A DNA stretch of 64,000 bases, from assembly GCF_019972835.1 (NCBI RefSeq), contig NZ_BPPB01000004.1, positions 248,001 to 312,000 of the forward strand. Reading direction: 5' to 3'. This DNA is from Lactobacillus laiwuensis (lineage in GTDB: Bacteria > Bacillota > Bacilli > Lactobacillales > Lactobacillaceae). The translations under genes and the position numbers were made by a program. Positions 57,497 to 64,000 of the stretch are shown one piece after another (position 1 is the stretch's first letter; each line of letters starts with the position of its first letter). Below the pieces are notes generated by a model that did no database searches, was not told the origin of the DNA, and worked only from the letters and a program-made list of their open reading frames with translations.

Positions 57497-58399
57497 CTAC
57501 TGAAGGACACGTTTTGCTACACATGGATAAAAATATGAACTGATTGTTTGTAATACTACGCCTTGCTCTGGAGTTGCAGCACTGATATACTGATTATTTC
57601 CAACATAAATCCCCACATGATAAGGCGCATCTGTCGAACCCCAATATAATAGATCTCCAGGCTGCAACTGGCTCATTGCCACTGTTTGCCCAATTTTTAC
57701 TTGGTCAGTTGTTATTCGTGGTAATTTCACACCACCAGCCTGATTATATACATATTGAACTAAACCAGAGCAATCAAAGTTTTCTGGACCGTTGCCACCC
57801 CAAGCATAGCCCTTACCTAATTGACTTTCAGCTAAATTGACTACAGCCTGAGCGCGCTTTGAAACATTGTCAGAAACAATAGTATTAGCTATATTAATTG
57901 GATTTACATTAGTTTTACTGTTCTTCTTTTTAATAACATTATTTAAACGAGGAACCACTACTTTTTGTTTTTGAACCTTTTGTTTTTTTGGTATTTTTAA
58001 TGCTTTCTTAAGTTTTACTTTTTTACTTTTCTTTTTTGTAGCAACAAATTTTACTTGTTCACGAGCAGTTTTAGCATCAGATTTTTCTTCCAAATCTTCA
58101 GTATAGCGAGCCTCAATCCACTCACTATCACCAATCATATACCATAGCTTGCCTTTGCGATCCACCGCAGTTTTAACCACGTTCCACTTACTTTTATTTT
58201 TGGCATGAAAACTTATTAGTTGTCCACCTTCATAATTCGTCCAAATTTTTACTTCTTTGTTAGGCAAGCAACTAATTTGCACTCGTTTGACAGGCTCCTT
58301 TAATGTAGCAGCATCCACAGCCTTTTGTGGAGCAGCAACGCCAATTCCGGTTAGCGTCAATGCTGCAGCAAGCCCCATTTCCCAAAAATTACGCTTCAT
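57497..58399 (-). CDS. Secreted NlpC/P60 peptidoglycan hydrolase with SLAP-like N-terminal domain
   Basis: 300-aa exported endopeptidase. The signal peptide ends near ...AVDA, a wall-binding-like domain covers about 35-110 (KIWTNYEGGQLISFHAKNK, WYMIGDSEWIEARYT), a Lys-rich linker about 115-165, and the NlpC/P60 domain about 175-300. Catalytic Cys210 (NFDCSGLVQYVY) and the His in YHVGIYVGNNQ are present. The start is ATG 58399, 8 bp after GGAGAG. First (largest) of three tandem paralogues, each with its own terminator or promoter space. Confidence 0.92.
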   Translation of the reverse strand: MKRNFWEMGLAAALTLTGIGVAAPQKAVDAATLKEPVKRVQISCLPNKEVKIWTNYEGGQLISFHAKNKSKWNVVKTAVDRKGKLWYMIGDSEWIEARYTEDLEEKSDAKTAREQVKFVATKKKSKKVKLKKALKIPKKQKVQKQKVVVPRLNNVIKKKNSKTNVNPINIANTIVSDNVSKRAQAVVNLAESQLGKGYAWGGNGPENFDCSGLVQYVYNQAGGVKLPRITTDQVKIGQTVAMSQLQPGDLLYWGSTDAPYHVGIYVGNNQYISAATPEQGVVLQTISSYFYPCVAKRVLQ

Positions 58400-58500
58400 C
58401 AAATCAGCTCTCCTTCAATAGCTTAATGTGATCATCAATCAGTATTCAATTTTATTTTAAACGCTTTAAATATTTAATCAAGTTACACTAATCAAACAAT

Positions 58501-58537
58501 ACTAAAAAAACACTTAGAAGCATTCTAAGTGTTTTAA
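58501..58537 (-). terminator. Terminator of the middle NlpC/P60 gene
   Basis: Perfect stem AAAACACTTAGAA / TTCTAAGTGTTTT with a 3-nt loop, then TTTAG on the minus strand. Confidence 0.9.
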
Positions 58538-58557
58538 TTTATTTAAAACATATTCTC

Positions 58558-59289
58558 TTAATCAAGAACACGTTTTGCAACCGATGGGTAGAAATATGAA
58601 CTTAAATTTTCTTTTACAACCCCTTGAGCTGGAGTAGCAGCATGAACATACTGATTGTCGCCAACATAGATTCCTACATGATATGGAGCAGTTGCAGAAC
58701 CCCAAAATAGAAGGTCACCCGGTTTTAAATTTTGCATTGAGACTTTCTTGCCCTGCTTAGCTTGTGCATAAGTTGTACGACTCAAATTTACCCCAGTAGC
58801 TTTACTATAAACATATTGGGCCAAACCTGAACAATCAAAACCATGAGGTCCATTTCCGCCCCATACATAAGATTTACCGACTTCTGCATTTGCTAAATCA
58901 ACAACTTTTTCTGCCTGTTTTGCACTTTTCTTCTTAACAGTTCTAGCATGAACTTTTGCTATTTTAGTACCTGGCTTGACAGTATAACGAGCTTGAATCC
59001 ATTGACCTTCACCAATTTCATACCAAGTATTCCCTTTTTTGTCAATTGCACTGCTTAAAACGTGCACTGTTTTGCCGTGTTTGATCCTTTTACCAGTAAA
59101 AGCAGGATTTTCATAATTATCCCAAACATTAATGCCATATCCAGGAACATAATTGATTTTTAGCTTGTTGGTAGCTGCTTTAACATTAGTAGTCGCAGAG
59201 CCAGTATTAACTGCATTCGCAATTCCAAAGCCTGTAATAGTCAAGGCCGCAGCAGTAGTAAATTTAACCAAATTACTTTTAACATTCAA
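58558..59289 (-). CDS. Secreted NlpC/P60 peptidoglycan hydrolase (middle paralogue)
   Basis: 243 aa: signal peptide (cleavage near ...TNVKA), the same WYEIGEGQWIQARYT wall-binding-like domain as the neighbour (about 40-105), a short basic linker and an NlpC/P60 domain with FDCSGLAQYVYSK and YHVGIYVGDNQ. The C-terminus SSYFYPSVAKRVLD is nearly the same as in the two neighbours. The start is uncertain: TTG 59289 is 9 bp after GGGGGG and preferred, TTG 59295 is 3 bp after it. Confidence 0.9.
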   Translation of the reverse strand: MNVKSNLVKFTTAAALTITGFGIANAVNTGSATTNVKAATNKLKINYVPGYGINVWDNYENPAFTGKRIKHGKTVHVLSSAIDKKGNTWYEIGEGQWIQARYTVKPGTKIAKVHARTVKKKSAKQAEKVVDLANAEVGKSYVWGGNGPHGFDCSGLAQYVYSKATGVNLSRTTYAQAKQGKKVSMQNLKPGDLLFWGSATAPYHVGIYVGDNQYVHAATPAQGVVKENLSSYFYPSVAKRVLD

Positions 59290-59408
59290 AATCAAAATCC
59301 CCCCGTATTCGCATCAAGTTGTTTTAAAATTAAGTTCTATTTCTATGTTACAAAATCAATTTTACACGCATATTGTTACAATAAGGTTACAATAATAATA
59401 CCGGTAAG

Positions 59409-59446
59409 TAAAAAAGCCCTTTCAACTACACTGTAGCTAAAAGAAC
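59409..59446 (-). terminator. Terminator of the third NlpC/P60 gene
   Basis: CTTTTAGCTAC / GTAGTTGAAAG (two G-U pairs), then GGCTTTTTT on the minus strand. Confidence 0.65.
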
Positions 59447-59486
59447 GACAATTTTTCAAATTTTAAAATATAGAATCAGAGTTTAA

Positions 59487-59978
59487 TTAGTCTAAGATAC
59501 GTTTAGCAGCGGAGGGATAGAAATAGGCACTAAGTGATTGTTTTAAAACACCTTGACTTGGTGTAGCTGCATGAACAAATTGGTTATCTCCAACATAGAT
59601 GCCAACGTGATAAGGGGCAACGGAAGAACCCCAGAAAAGCAAATCGCCCTTCTTCAATTTTTTTAATGAAACTTTTTTACCTTGTGTTACTTGAGAGTAC
59701 GTGGTTCTTGGTAAAGTTTTATTTCCAGCTTTTTTATAAACATATTGAACTAAACCAGAACAATCAAAAGAATAAGGACCTGTAGCACCATATACATATC
59801 CTTTGCCCACCTGTTTTTTGGCTAACTTAGCTACAGCTGTCCGCTTTTTGGTCACTGCACTGGCACTGACATCATTCACTGTGGCAGCACTGGCTACTGT
59901 TACACTAGTTGCACCAGTGAAAAACAAAGCTATGACAGTTATTAATCTAATTAATATCTTTGAATGTCCGTGTTTCAA
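59487..59978 (-). CDS. Secreted NlpC/P60 peptidoglycan hydrolase (short paralogue)
   Basis: 163 aa. Signal peptide (KHGHSKILIRLITVIALFF..., cleavage near ASA), then almost directly the NlpC/P60 domain: FDCSGLVQYVYKKAG, YHVGIYVGDNQ and C-terminal SAYFYPSAAKRILD. It lacks the N-terminal wall-binding-like domain of its two neighbours. The start TTG 59978 is inferred from the RBS-like AAAAGAG and the signal peptide shape; the frame stays open to 60083 and the true start is not certain. Confidence 0.85.
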   Translation of the reverse strand: MKHGHSKILIRLITVIALFFTGATSVTVASAATVNDVSASAVTKKRTAVAKLAKKQVGKGYVYGATGPYSFDCSGLVQYVYKKAGNKTLPRTTYSQVTQGKKVSLKKLKKGDLLFWGSSVAPYHVGIYVGDNQFVHAATPSQGVLKQSLSAYFYPSAAKRILD

Positions 59979-60170
59979 AATTAAACTCTTTTCTAATTCA
60001 TATGCGAAAATTGTTCGTAAATATAACAAATGATAGTTAGAAGTCACTCGTCCTATTTCTTCGACATTTTCTATGATACTCATTCAATGTTACACATTTG
60101 TTTCAAACGAGCTACAAAACATTAAGAATTTTATTTTTGAAACAGGTAATTTTTTACAAAAGTAATTTAA

Positions 60171-60725
60171 TTAGTTCAGTGTTTTTCTGAGGTCTGTGAC
60201 AATGTTGAGGAGTATTTTTTCGGTCTGCTGCCAGTTACTATTAATTAACACGTGGGCATCTTTTTTAAGGTTATCAGGTAACACATTTAGTTCACTGCCA
60301 CTTAATCGCTCTTTAATTTTATGAGGATCATCACCTCTTTTTAGTAAACGTTCAGCAAGCATTTCTTTAGAGCTGGTAGTAATATATAAAAAATAAACTT
60401 GACTACTGATTGCAGCTAAATACGAAGCAGCTCCCTTAATATCAACAATCAAGGATACAACATCATGGTCCAGCCAGGCATTTTCTAATGCTTCTCTGCT
60501 TGAACCATATTGGTATGAGCCATATTTAACGTGCTCAAAAAAATGTAGTTTTTTAAAACTGGCATCGGTTTCAAAATGATAAGAGCTTTCGGGGCTTTCT
60601 CCTGGTCTAATTGGTCTAGTCGTATGAGTCAAGACTCTGGGAATATTAAACTTATTTGCTAAGTATTCTGAAATAGTTGTTTTGCCTGCACCACTGGGGC
60701 CAGCAATTAAAATTAATTTTTGCAA
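60171..60725 (-). CDS. Guanylate-kinase-like P-loop kinase
   Basis: 184 aa. P-loop LIAGPSGAGKTTIS at the N-terminus, and the GMP-binding-like THTTRPIRPGESPESSYHF around residues 35-55. It is shorter than typical Gmk (about 205 aa), the lid is altered and the sequence is divergent, so it is probably a paralogue of the essential Gmk rather than Gmk itself. TTG start, RBS AAAGGAAG 8 bp upstream. It is divergent from the DUF2187 gene. Substrate not certain. Confidence 0.82.
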   Translation of the reverse strand: MQKLILIAGPSGAGKTTISEYLANKFNIPRVLTHTTRPIRPGESPESSYHFETDASFKKLHFFEHVKYGSYQYGSSREALENAWLDHDVVSLIVDIKGAASYLAAISSQVYFLYITTSSKEMLAERLLKRGDDPHKIKERLSGSELNVLPDNLKKDAHVLINSNWQQTEKILLNIVTDLRKTLN

Positions 60726-60819
60726 AATCCAAGCTTCCTTTACTTGAAAACAATTCGCTTTTATAATAATATCTTTCTATTATAATGAAACATGGGTAAG
60801 AGAGGAAGTAAAACTTATT

Positions 60820-61134
60820 ATGAAAAAAGCAGATGTGAAAGCAGATGACATTCTTAGCGCCAAATCTGAAGAAGAGCTGACAAAGCCTTTTCTTGGTAAA
60901 GTGGAAAAAATTTACGAAAATTCTGCCCTGCTAAAAATTATTGATTATGATCCGACTGATAAGACCGCAGTTAGTGACTTAAATCAAAAAATAGTAGTCA
61001 ATTTTAAGAATTTAAAGAGCGTTCCTAAAAAGAAAATTAAGGAAATTCAGGCTTTGGCCAAAAGTGATGTTAAAGTAGAAAAAATTAAAAAAGCTGCCAC
61101 AGAAAAAGCAAATACTGACAAGAAGAAAGATTAA
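60820..61134 (+). CDS. DUF2187-type small protein
   Basis: 104 aa, cytoplasmic. The central segment FLGKVEKIYENSALLKIIDY, then VVNFKNLKSV, matches the YkvS/DUF2187 small beta-barrel family. A Lys-rich helical tail (KKKIKEIQALAKSDVKVEK) follows. RBS GAGGAAG, 11 bp. A TATAAT-like -10 lies near 60780 and a strong terminator follows. Function unknown. Confidence 0.8.
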   Translation: MKKADVKADDILSAKSEEELTKPFLGKVEKIYENSALLKIIDYDPTDKTAVSDLNQKIVVNFKNLKSVPKKKIKEIQALAKSDVKVEKIKKAATEKANTDKKKD

Positions 61135-61156
61135 TAGCTATTTTTTAATTAAGAAA

Positions 61157-61190
61157 CAGTGAATAAAGATTCACTGCTCTTTTTTTTTGC
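61157..61190 (+). terminator. Terminator of the DUF2187 gene
   Basis: CAGTGAAT-AAAG-ATTCACTG, then CTCTTTTTTTTT. Confidence 0.9.
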
Positions 61191-61243
61191 TGTGTTTTTG
61201 CCTAAAATTAAACCATGAAAATATTTATGATATGGAGAAAAAA

Positions 61244-62767
61244 GTGAAAGAAAAAGCAAGAACTGTCTTATTTTGGTTCATTTTAATTCAACCTTTTTTA
61301 GATTTATATTGGTTTTATCACGGCAATCTGGCCAATATTTTACCATTTACTCTGCCCACAATTATCCGTATTTTGGCTGTGGCAACTCTAGTTTGCCTTT
61401 ACTTCAGTTCGAAAAATTCCTGGCAAAAACTGTCACAGGAAAAATGGCTGCTAATTTATATTATTCTTTTAGTTATCTATTCAGTATTCCATTTAATACA
61501 TGTGCAGCACTTTACCAGTATTAGCCCCGACAATTACGGCTATACCGCGAGCGGTGAAGTTTTTTATTTAATCAGAATGATGCTGCCCTTAACGGTGCTA
61601 TATTTGACTAATGAATTAGACTTTAGTCAAAAACAACTGCAACTGGTGATTGAAGGTATTTCAGGACTTTTTTCAGGCACTATCGTTCTTTCCAATCTTT
61701 TTGTTATTTCTCTTAAATCGTATGAGACAGGAACTATCAGCGCCAACATTTTTGAGTGGTTTTTTAATCCTAATATTGGCTATTCTCATATGGCTTCTAA
61801 AGGTTTCTTCAATTTTACCAATATGATCTCGGCCGTTCTCTTCATGTTGCTGCCACTTATGCTCTACTATCTTTTTGCTTCATTTAACTGGCATACGGTT
61901 TTGCTAAATGTTGTGCAGGCTTTGGCAATGATTGAAATTGGTACTAAAGTAGCAGCTATTGGCCTAATTGGAGGCATAATTATTGGCCTTATCCTGTTTG
62001 GTCTACATAAATATTTGATTAAAAATGTAAAAAACGGTGGCAAGGCATTTTTAGTTGCTGTCCTAATAGAAGTAGCATCCCTGGTGATTTTACCTTTTGG
62101 CCCTGCAATTCAGCGTTACAATTATGAAATTTATTTAGCCAAACAATCTGACCACGACTTAACTGATGAAAAAAATGAGCTGGCTGCGGGCTTACAAAAA
62201 TATCCCAGTGGCGAAAAAAGAGCTGAATTTTTACGTTACTTCATTAAGAAAAATTATCAGGAATATGCTCTCAATCCCAAGTTTGTTTTCAAAAGTTACC
62301 CATACCAGTATGATCCAGAATTTTGGCTCAAAATTATGAATGAACCGGGTCAAGCGCGGATGGAAAATCGCCATATTGAAAAGGCAATGCTTAATCAAGT
62401 AGTCAAAACCAATAACAACAAGCTAGATAAATTTTTGGGAATTTCGTACATTCGAGAAAATAATATTTTTAATTTAGAACGCGATTTTACCGCCCAAATA
62501 TATTCTTTAGGCTGGCTCGGAATGCTCCTGTTTGTCGGACCATATTTGGCAGTTTTATTTTATGGAGCATACAGGTGGCTAAGATATAAGTCAGCACGCA
62601 CTTATTTAGTCAGTTCTTTAATTGTTTCCAGCAGCTTCATTTTACTCGCTGCTTTTTCCTCTGGTAATGTAGTCGACTTCTTGACAGCCAGCTTTATTCT
62701 CGCTTTTGTCGAAGGAAATCTCCTGGTTCAAGTTCGCAAAAAAGAAACAATACAGACTTCTAATTAA
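61244..62767 (+). CDS. O-antigen-ligase/polymerase-like membrane protein
   Basis: 507 aa, about eleven to twelve membrane segments and a large hydrophilic extracytoplasmic loop around residues 300-410 (NYEIYLAKQSDHDLTDEKNE region). This topology is typical of Wzy_C/O-antigen ligase family proteins that act on lipid-linked glycans. The start is inferred as GTG 61244, 6 bp after GGAG; ATG 61232 contains that GGAG and has no RBS of its own. No glycosyltransferases lie nearby, so its glycan partner is unknown. Confidence 0.75.
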   Translation: MKEKARTVLFWFILIQPFLDLYWFYHGNLANILPFTLPTIIRILAVATLVCLYFSSKNSWQKLSQEKWLLIYIILLVIYSVFHLIHVQHFTSISPDNYGYTASGEVFYLIRMMLPLTVLYLTNELDFSQKQLQLVIEGISGLFSGTIVLSNLFVISLKSYETGTISANIFEWFFNPNIGYSHMASKGFFNFTNMISAVLFMLLPLMLYYLFASFNWHTVLLNVVQALAMIEIGTKVAAIGLIGGIIIGLILFGLHKYLIKNVKNGGKAFLVAVLIEVASLVILPFGPAIQRYNYEIYLAKQSDHDLTDEKNELAAGLQKYPSGEKRAEFLRYFIKKNYQEYALNPKFVFKSYPYQYDPEFWLKIMNEPGQARMENRHIEKAMLNQVVKTNNNKLDKFLGISYIRENNIFNLERDFTAQIYSLGWLGMLLFVGPYLAVLFYGAYRWLRYKSARTYLVSSLIVSSSFILLAAFSSGNVVDFLTASFILAFVEGNLLVQVRKKETIQTSN

Positions 62768-62806
62768 GGGGCTCATGTCGCTATCGGACTCGGTCCCTTT
62801 ATTTTT
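62766..62806 (+). terminator. Probable terminator of the O-antigen-ligase-like gene
   Basis: Imperfect stem AAGGGGCTC...GACTCGGTCCCTT, then TATTTTT, right after the stop codon. Confidence 0.6.
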
Positions 62807-62829
62807 ACCTTTATTAACTTTTTTGACCA

Positions 62830-62868
62830 TTAGAAAACCCCGAAATTTATCCAATTTCGGGGTTTAAA
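62830..62868 (-). terminator. Terminator of the GH1 gene
   Basis: Perfect stem AAACCCCGAAAT / ATTTCGGGGTTT, then TCTAATG, on the minus strand. It works well in both directions. Confidence 0.85.
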
Positions 62869-62888
62869 CTAAGTTAGTTGCTTAAATT

Positions 62889-64000
62889 TTATTCTTTATT
62901 CATTGTATCTGCTAATTCTTTAAACCATAAAGCACTCCTTTTAACATAACGCTTCTGAGTTTTGAAATCTACATAAAATAGACCATAACGTTTGTTGTAG
63001 CCATTTGCCCAGGAAAATTGATCTTGCAAAGACCATACAAAGTAGCCTTGGACATTCACTCCTTCACTGCGAGCTTTTAAAAGGGCAGCGACATGTTGAT
63101 CAATGAAATCAATTCTTGGAGTATCATCAATAATCTTATCTGGGCTGACAAATTTATCCTTATAACCTAAACCATTTTCAGTCACATAAATTGTCTTGCA
63201 GTTAGGATAATCATGACTGATACGTTTTAATGTGTCATAGAGACCCTGTGGGAAAATATTCCAATCCCAATCAGTTGTCGGTACCCCTGGCTTTTTGACA
63301 GTTTCTCCTACTCCCTTAAACTTAAAGGAAGAAGTACCCTTGTCACCAGTACCGTTAAAGTGATTTTCACTTTCGCCATGATACGCTTTAATAAACTGAT
63401 TTTGATAATAGTTTAAACCAAAAATATCATTTTGTGATGCAGCTTTAGCGAGAATAGCGAGATCACCGTCTTGAATATCCAAATGAGCATCATTTAACTG
63501 CAATATTTCATTAATTGATGCCATGGTATCGTCTGAGTAATAGCCTAAGAACGTCCCGTCAAGCAAAAATTTATTCAAAAACGCATCTTGCAATTTAGCT
63601 GCATGTTTATCTTCAGTGCTGGTTGATATGGGATATACCGGTTGAATAACATGAATTAGACCAATTCTGCCTGGTAAACCCAGCTCTTTATATAAATTAA
63701 CCACTCTGGCGTGTGCCACTAACTCGTTATGTTCAGCCTGAATTGCACTAGTAACGTCAAAATGATGGTTTGGCGGGAAAGTACCGGCAATGTACTGTGA
63801 ATATGCTAAAGAAATTAGTTCATTAATTGTAAACCAGTTTTTTACTTCTTTAAATTCATTAAAGCAAAATTTAGCATAGTCCACAAAGTAATCAATATTC
63901 TTACGGTTTAACCAGTCACCATTATCAAATAAAGTTTTAGGACTATCAAAATGATGTAGGCTAACGTAAGGTTCAATGCCATTATCAAGACATTCTTTGA
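62889..64000 (-). CDS. GH1 6-phospho-beta-glycosidase (3' part, runs off the window)
   Basis: The frame is open from the window edge to the stop, about 370 codons, so the N-terminus is missing. The acid/base Glu lies in FTINEL (TxNE motif), and the nucleophile Glu in VTENGLGYKD. The phosphate-binding triad Ser-x6-Lys-x-Tyr appears in SWANGYNKRYGLFY, which points to phosphorylated PTS disaccharides. The overall sequence is closest to LacG-type 6-phospho-beta-galactosidases among those I can recall, but beta-glucoside use is possible. The internal GTG 63884 is not the true start. Confidence 0.92.
   Translation of the reverse strand, partial: KECLDNGIEPYVSLHHFDSPKTLFDNGDWLNRKNIDYFVDYAKFCFNEFKEVKNWFTINELISLAYSQYIAGTFPPNHHFDVTSAIQAEHNELVAHARVVNLYKELGLPGRIGLIHVIQPVYPISTSTEDKHAAKLQDAFLNKFLLDGTFLGYYSDDTMASINEILQLNDAHLDIQDGDLAILAKAASQNDIFGLNYYQNQFIKAYHGESENHFNGTGDKGTSSFKFKGVGETVKKPGVPTTDWDWNIFPQGLYDTLKRISHDYPNCKTIYVTENGLGYKDKFVSPDKIIDDTPRIDFIDQHVAALLKARSEGVNVQGYFVWSLQDQFSWANGYNKRYGLFYVDFKTQKRYVKRSALWFKELADTMNKE

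Overview
The window is chromosomal DNA from a low-GC Gram-positive bacterium, almost certainly Lactobacillus in the strict sense (acidophilus/delbrueckii/helveticus relatives). The main clues are paired SLAP-type cell-wall repeats, a YSIRK signal, a PepC/PepG-type C1B cysteine peptidase, the purR-glmU order, three small NlpC/P60 wall hydrolases, and typical RBSs and T-rich intrinsic terminators. I cannot name the species from sequence alone. No rRNA, IS element, prophage or CRISPR array is visible.

Layout. 1-11.2 kb: one giant secreted protein (3661 aa) with a YSIRK signal, a beta-rich region, about 2400 residues of helical DUF1542-like repeats, an Asn/Asp/Gly/His 18-bp minisatellite and four C-terminal SLAP repeats. 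11.2-21.2 kb (minus strand): housekeeping genes glmU, purR, veg, the overlapping metG-tatD-rnmV-rsmA operon, and an Mg2+ P-type ATPase under an M-box riboswitch. 21.3-24.1 kb: trpS-comEB-TPM operon and a SRAP/YedK gene. 24.3-28.8 kb: tRNA-Gly, a degenerate CPBP protein, a Y-family polymerase/YolD operon with two LexA-like boxes, greA, an hsp20 gene behind a CIRCE element, and a SHOCT remnant. 28.8-38.7 kb: C1B peptidase, a nucleoside uptake operon (two BMP lipoproteins, ATPase, two permeases, nucleoside hydrolase), ogt and an HD hydrolase. 39-42.6 kb: secreted protein of unknown role, tRNA-Thr, UPF0145 and Nudix genes, tyrS behind a T-box. 42.6-48.1 kb: envelope genes (990-aa LTA-synthase-like protein, PlsY, LCP). 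48-55.6 kb: orphan HicB, a 14-TM MFS exporter, and an araD-PTS(Gat-type)-regulator operon with a cre site. 56-64 kb: hflX, three NlpC/P60 paralogues, a guanylate-kinase-like gene, a DUF2187 protein, an O-antigen-ligase-like membrane protein and the 3' part of a GH1 6-phospho-beta-glycosidase.

How the genes work together. Much of the window is cell-envelope biology: the giant SLAP protein, wall hydrolases, LCP, an LTA-synthase-like enzyme, PlsY and GlmU for UDP-GlcNAc. A second theme is scavenging: nucleosides through BMP/ABC plus hydrolase, peptides, and PTS sugars or polyols. Regulation is unusually readable: M-box, T-box, CIRCE, LexA-like operators, a cre site, a candidate PurBox and an intra-operon attenuator. 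The least expected items are the giant SLAP-anchored fibre protein, the N-terminally extended LTA-synthase-like protein, the doubly boxed SOS promoter, an intergenic region with two perfect inverted repeats, and two tRNA genes that each carry a stem mismatch.
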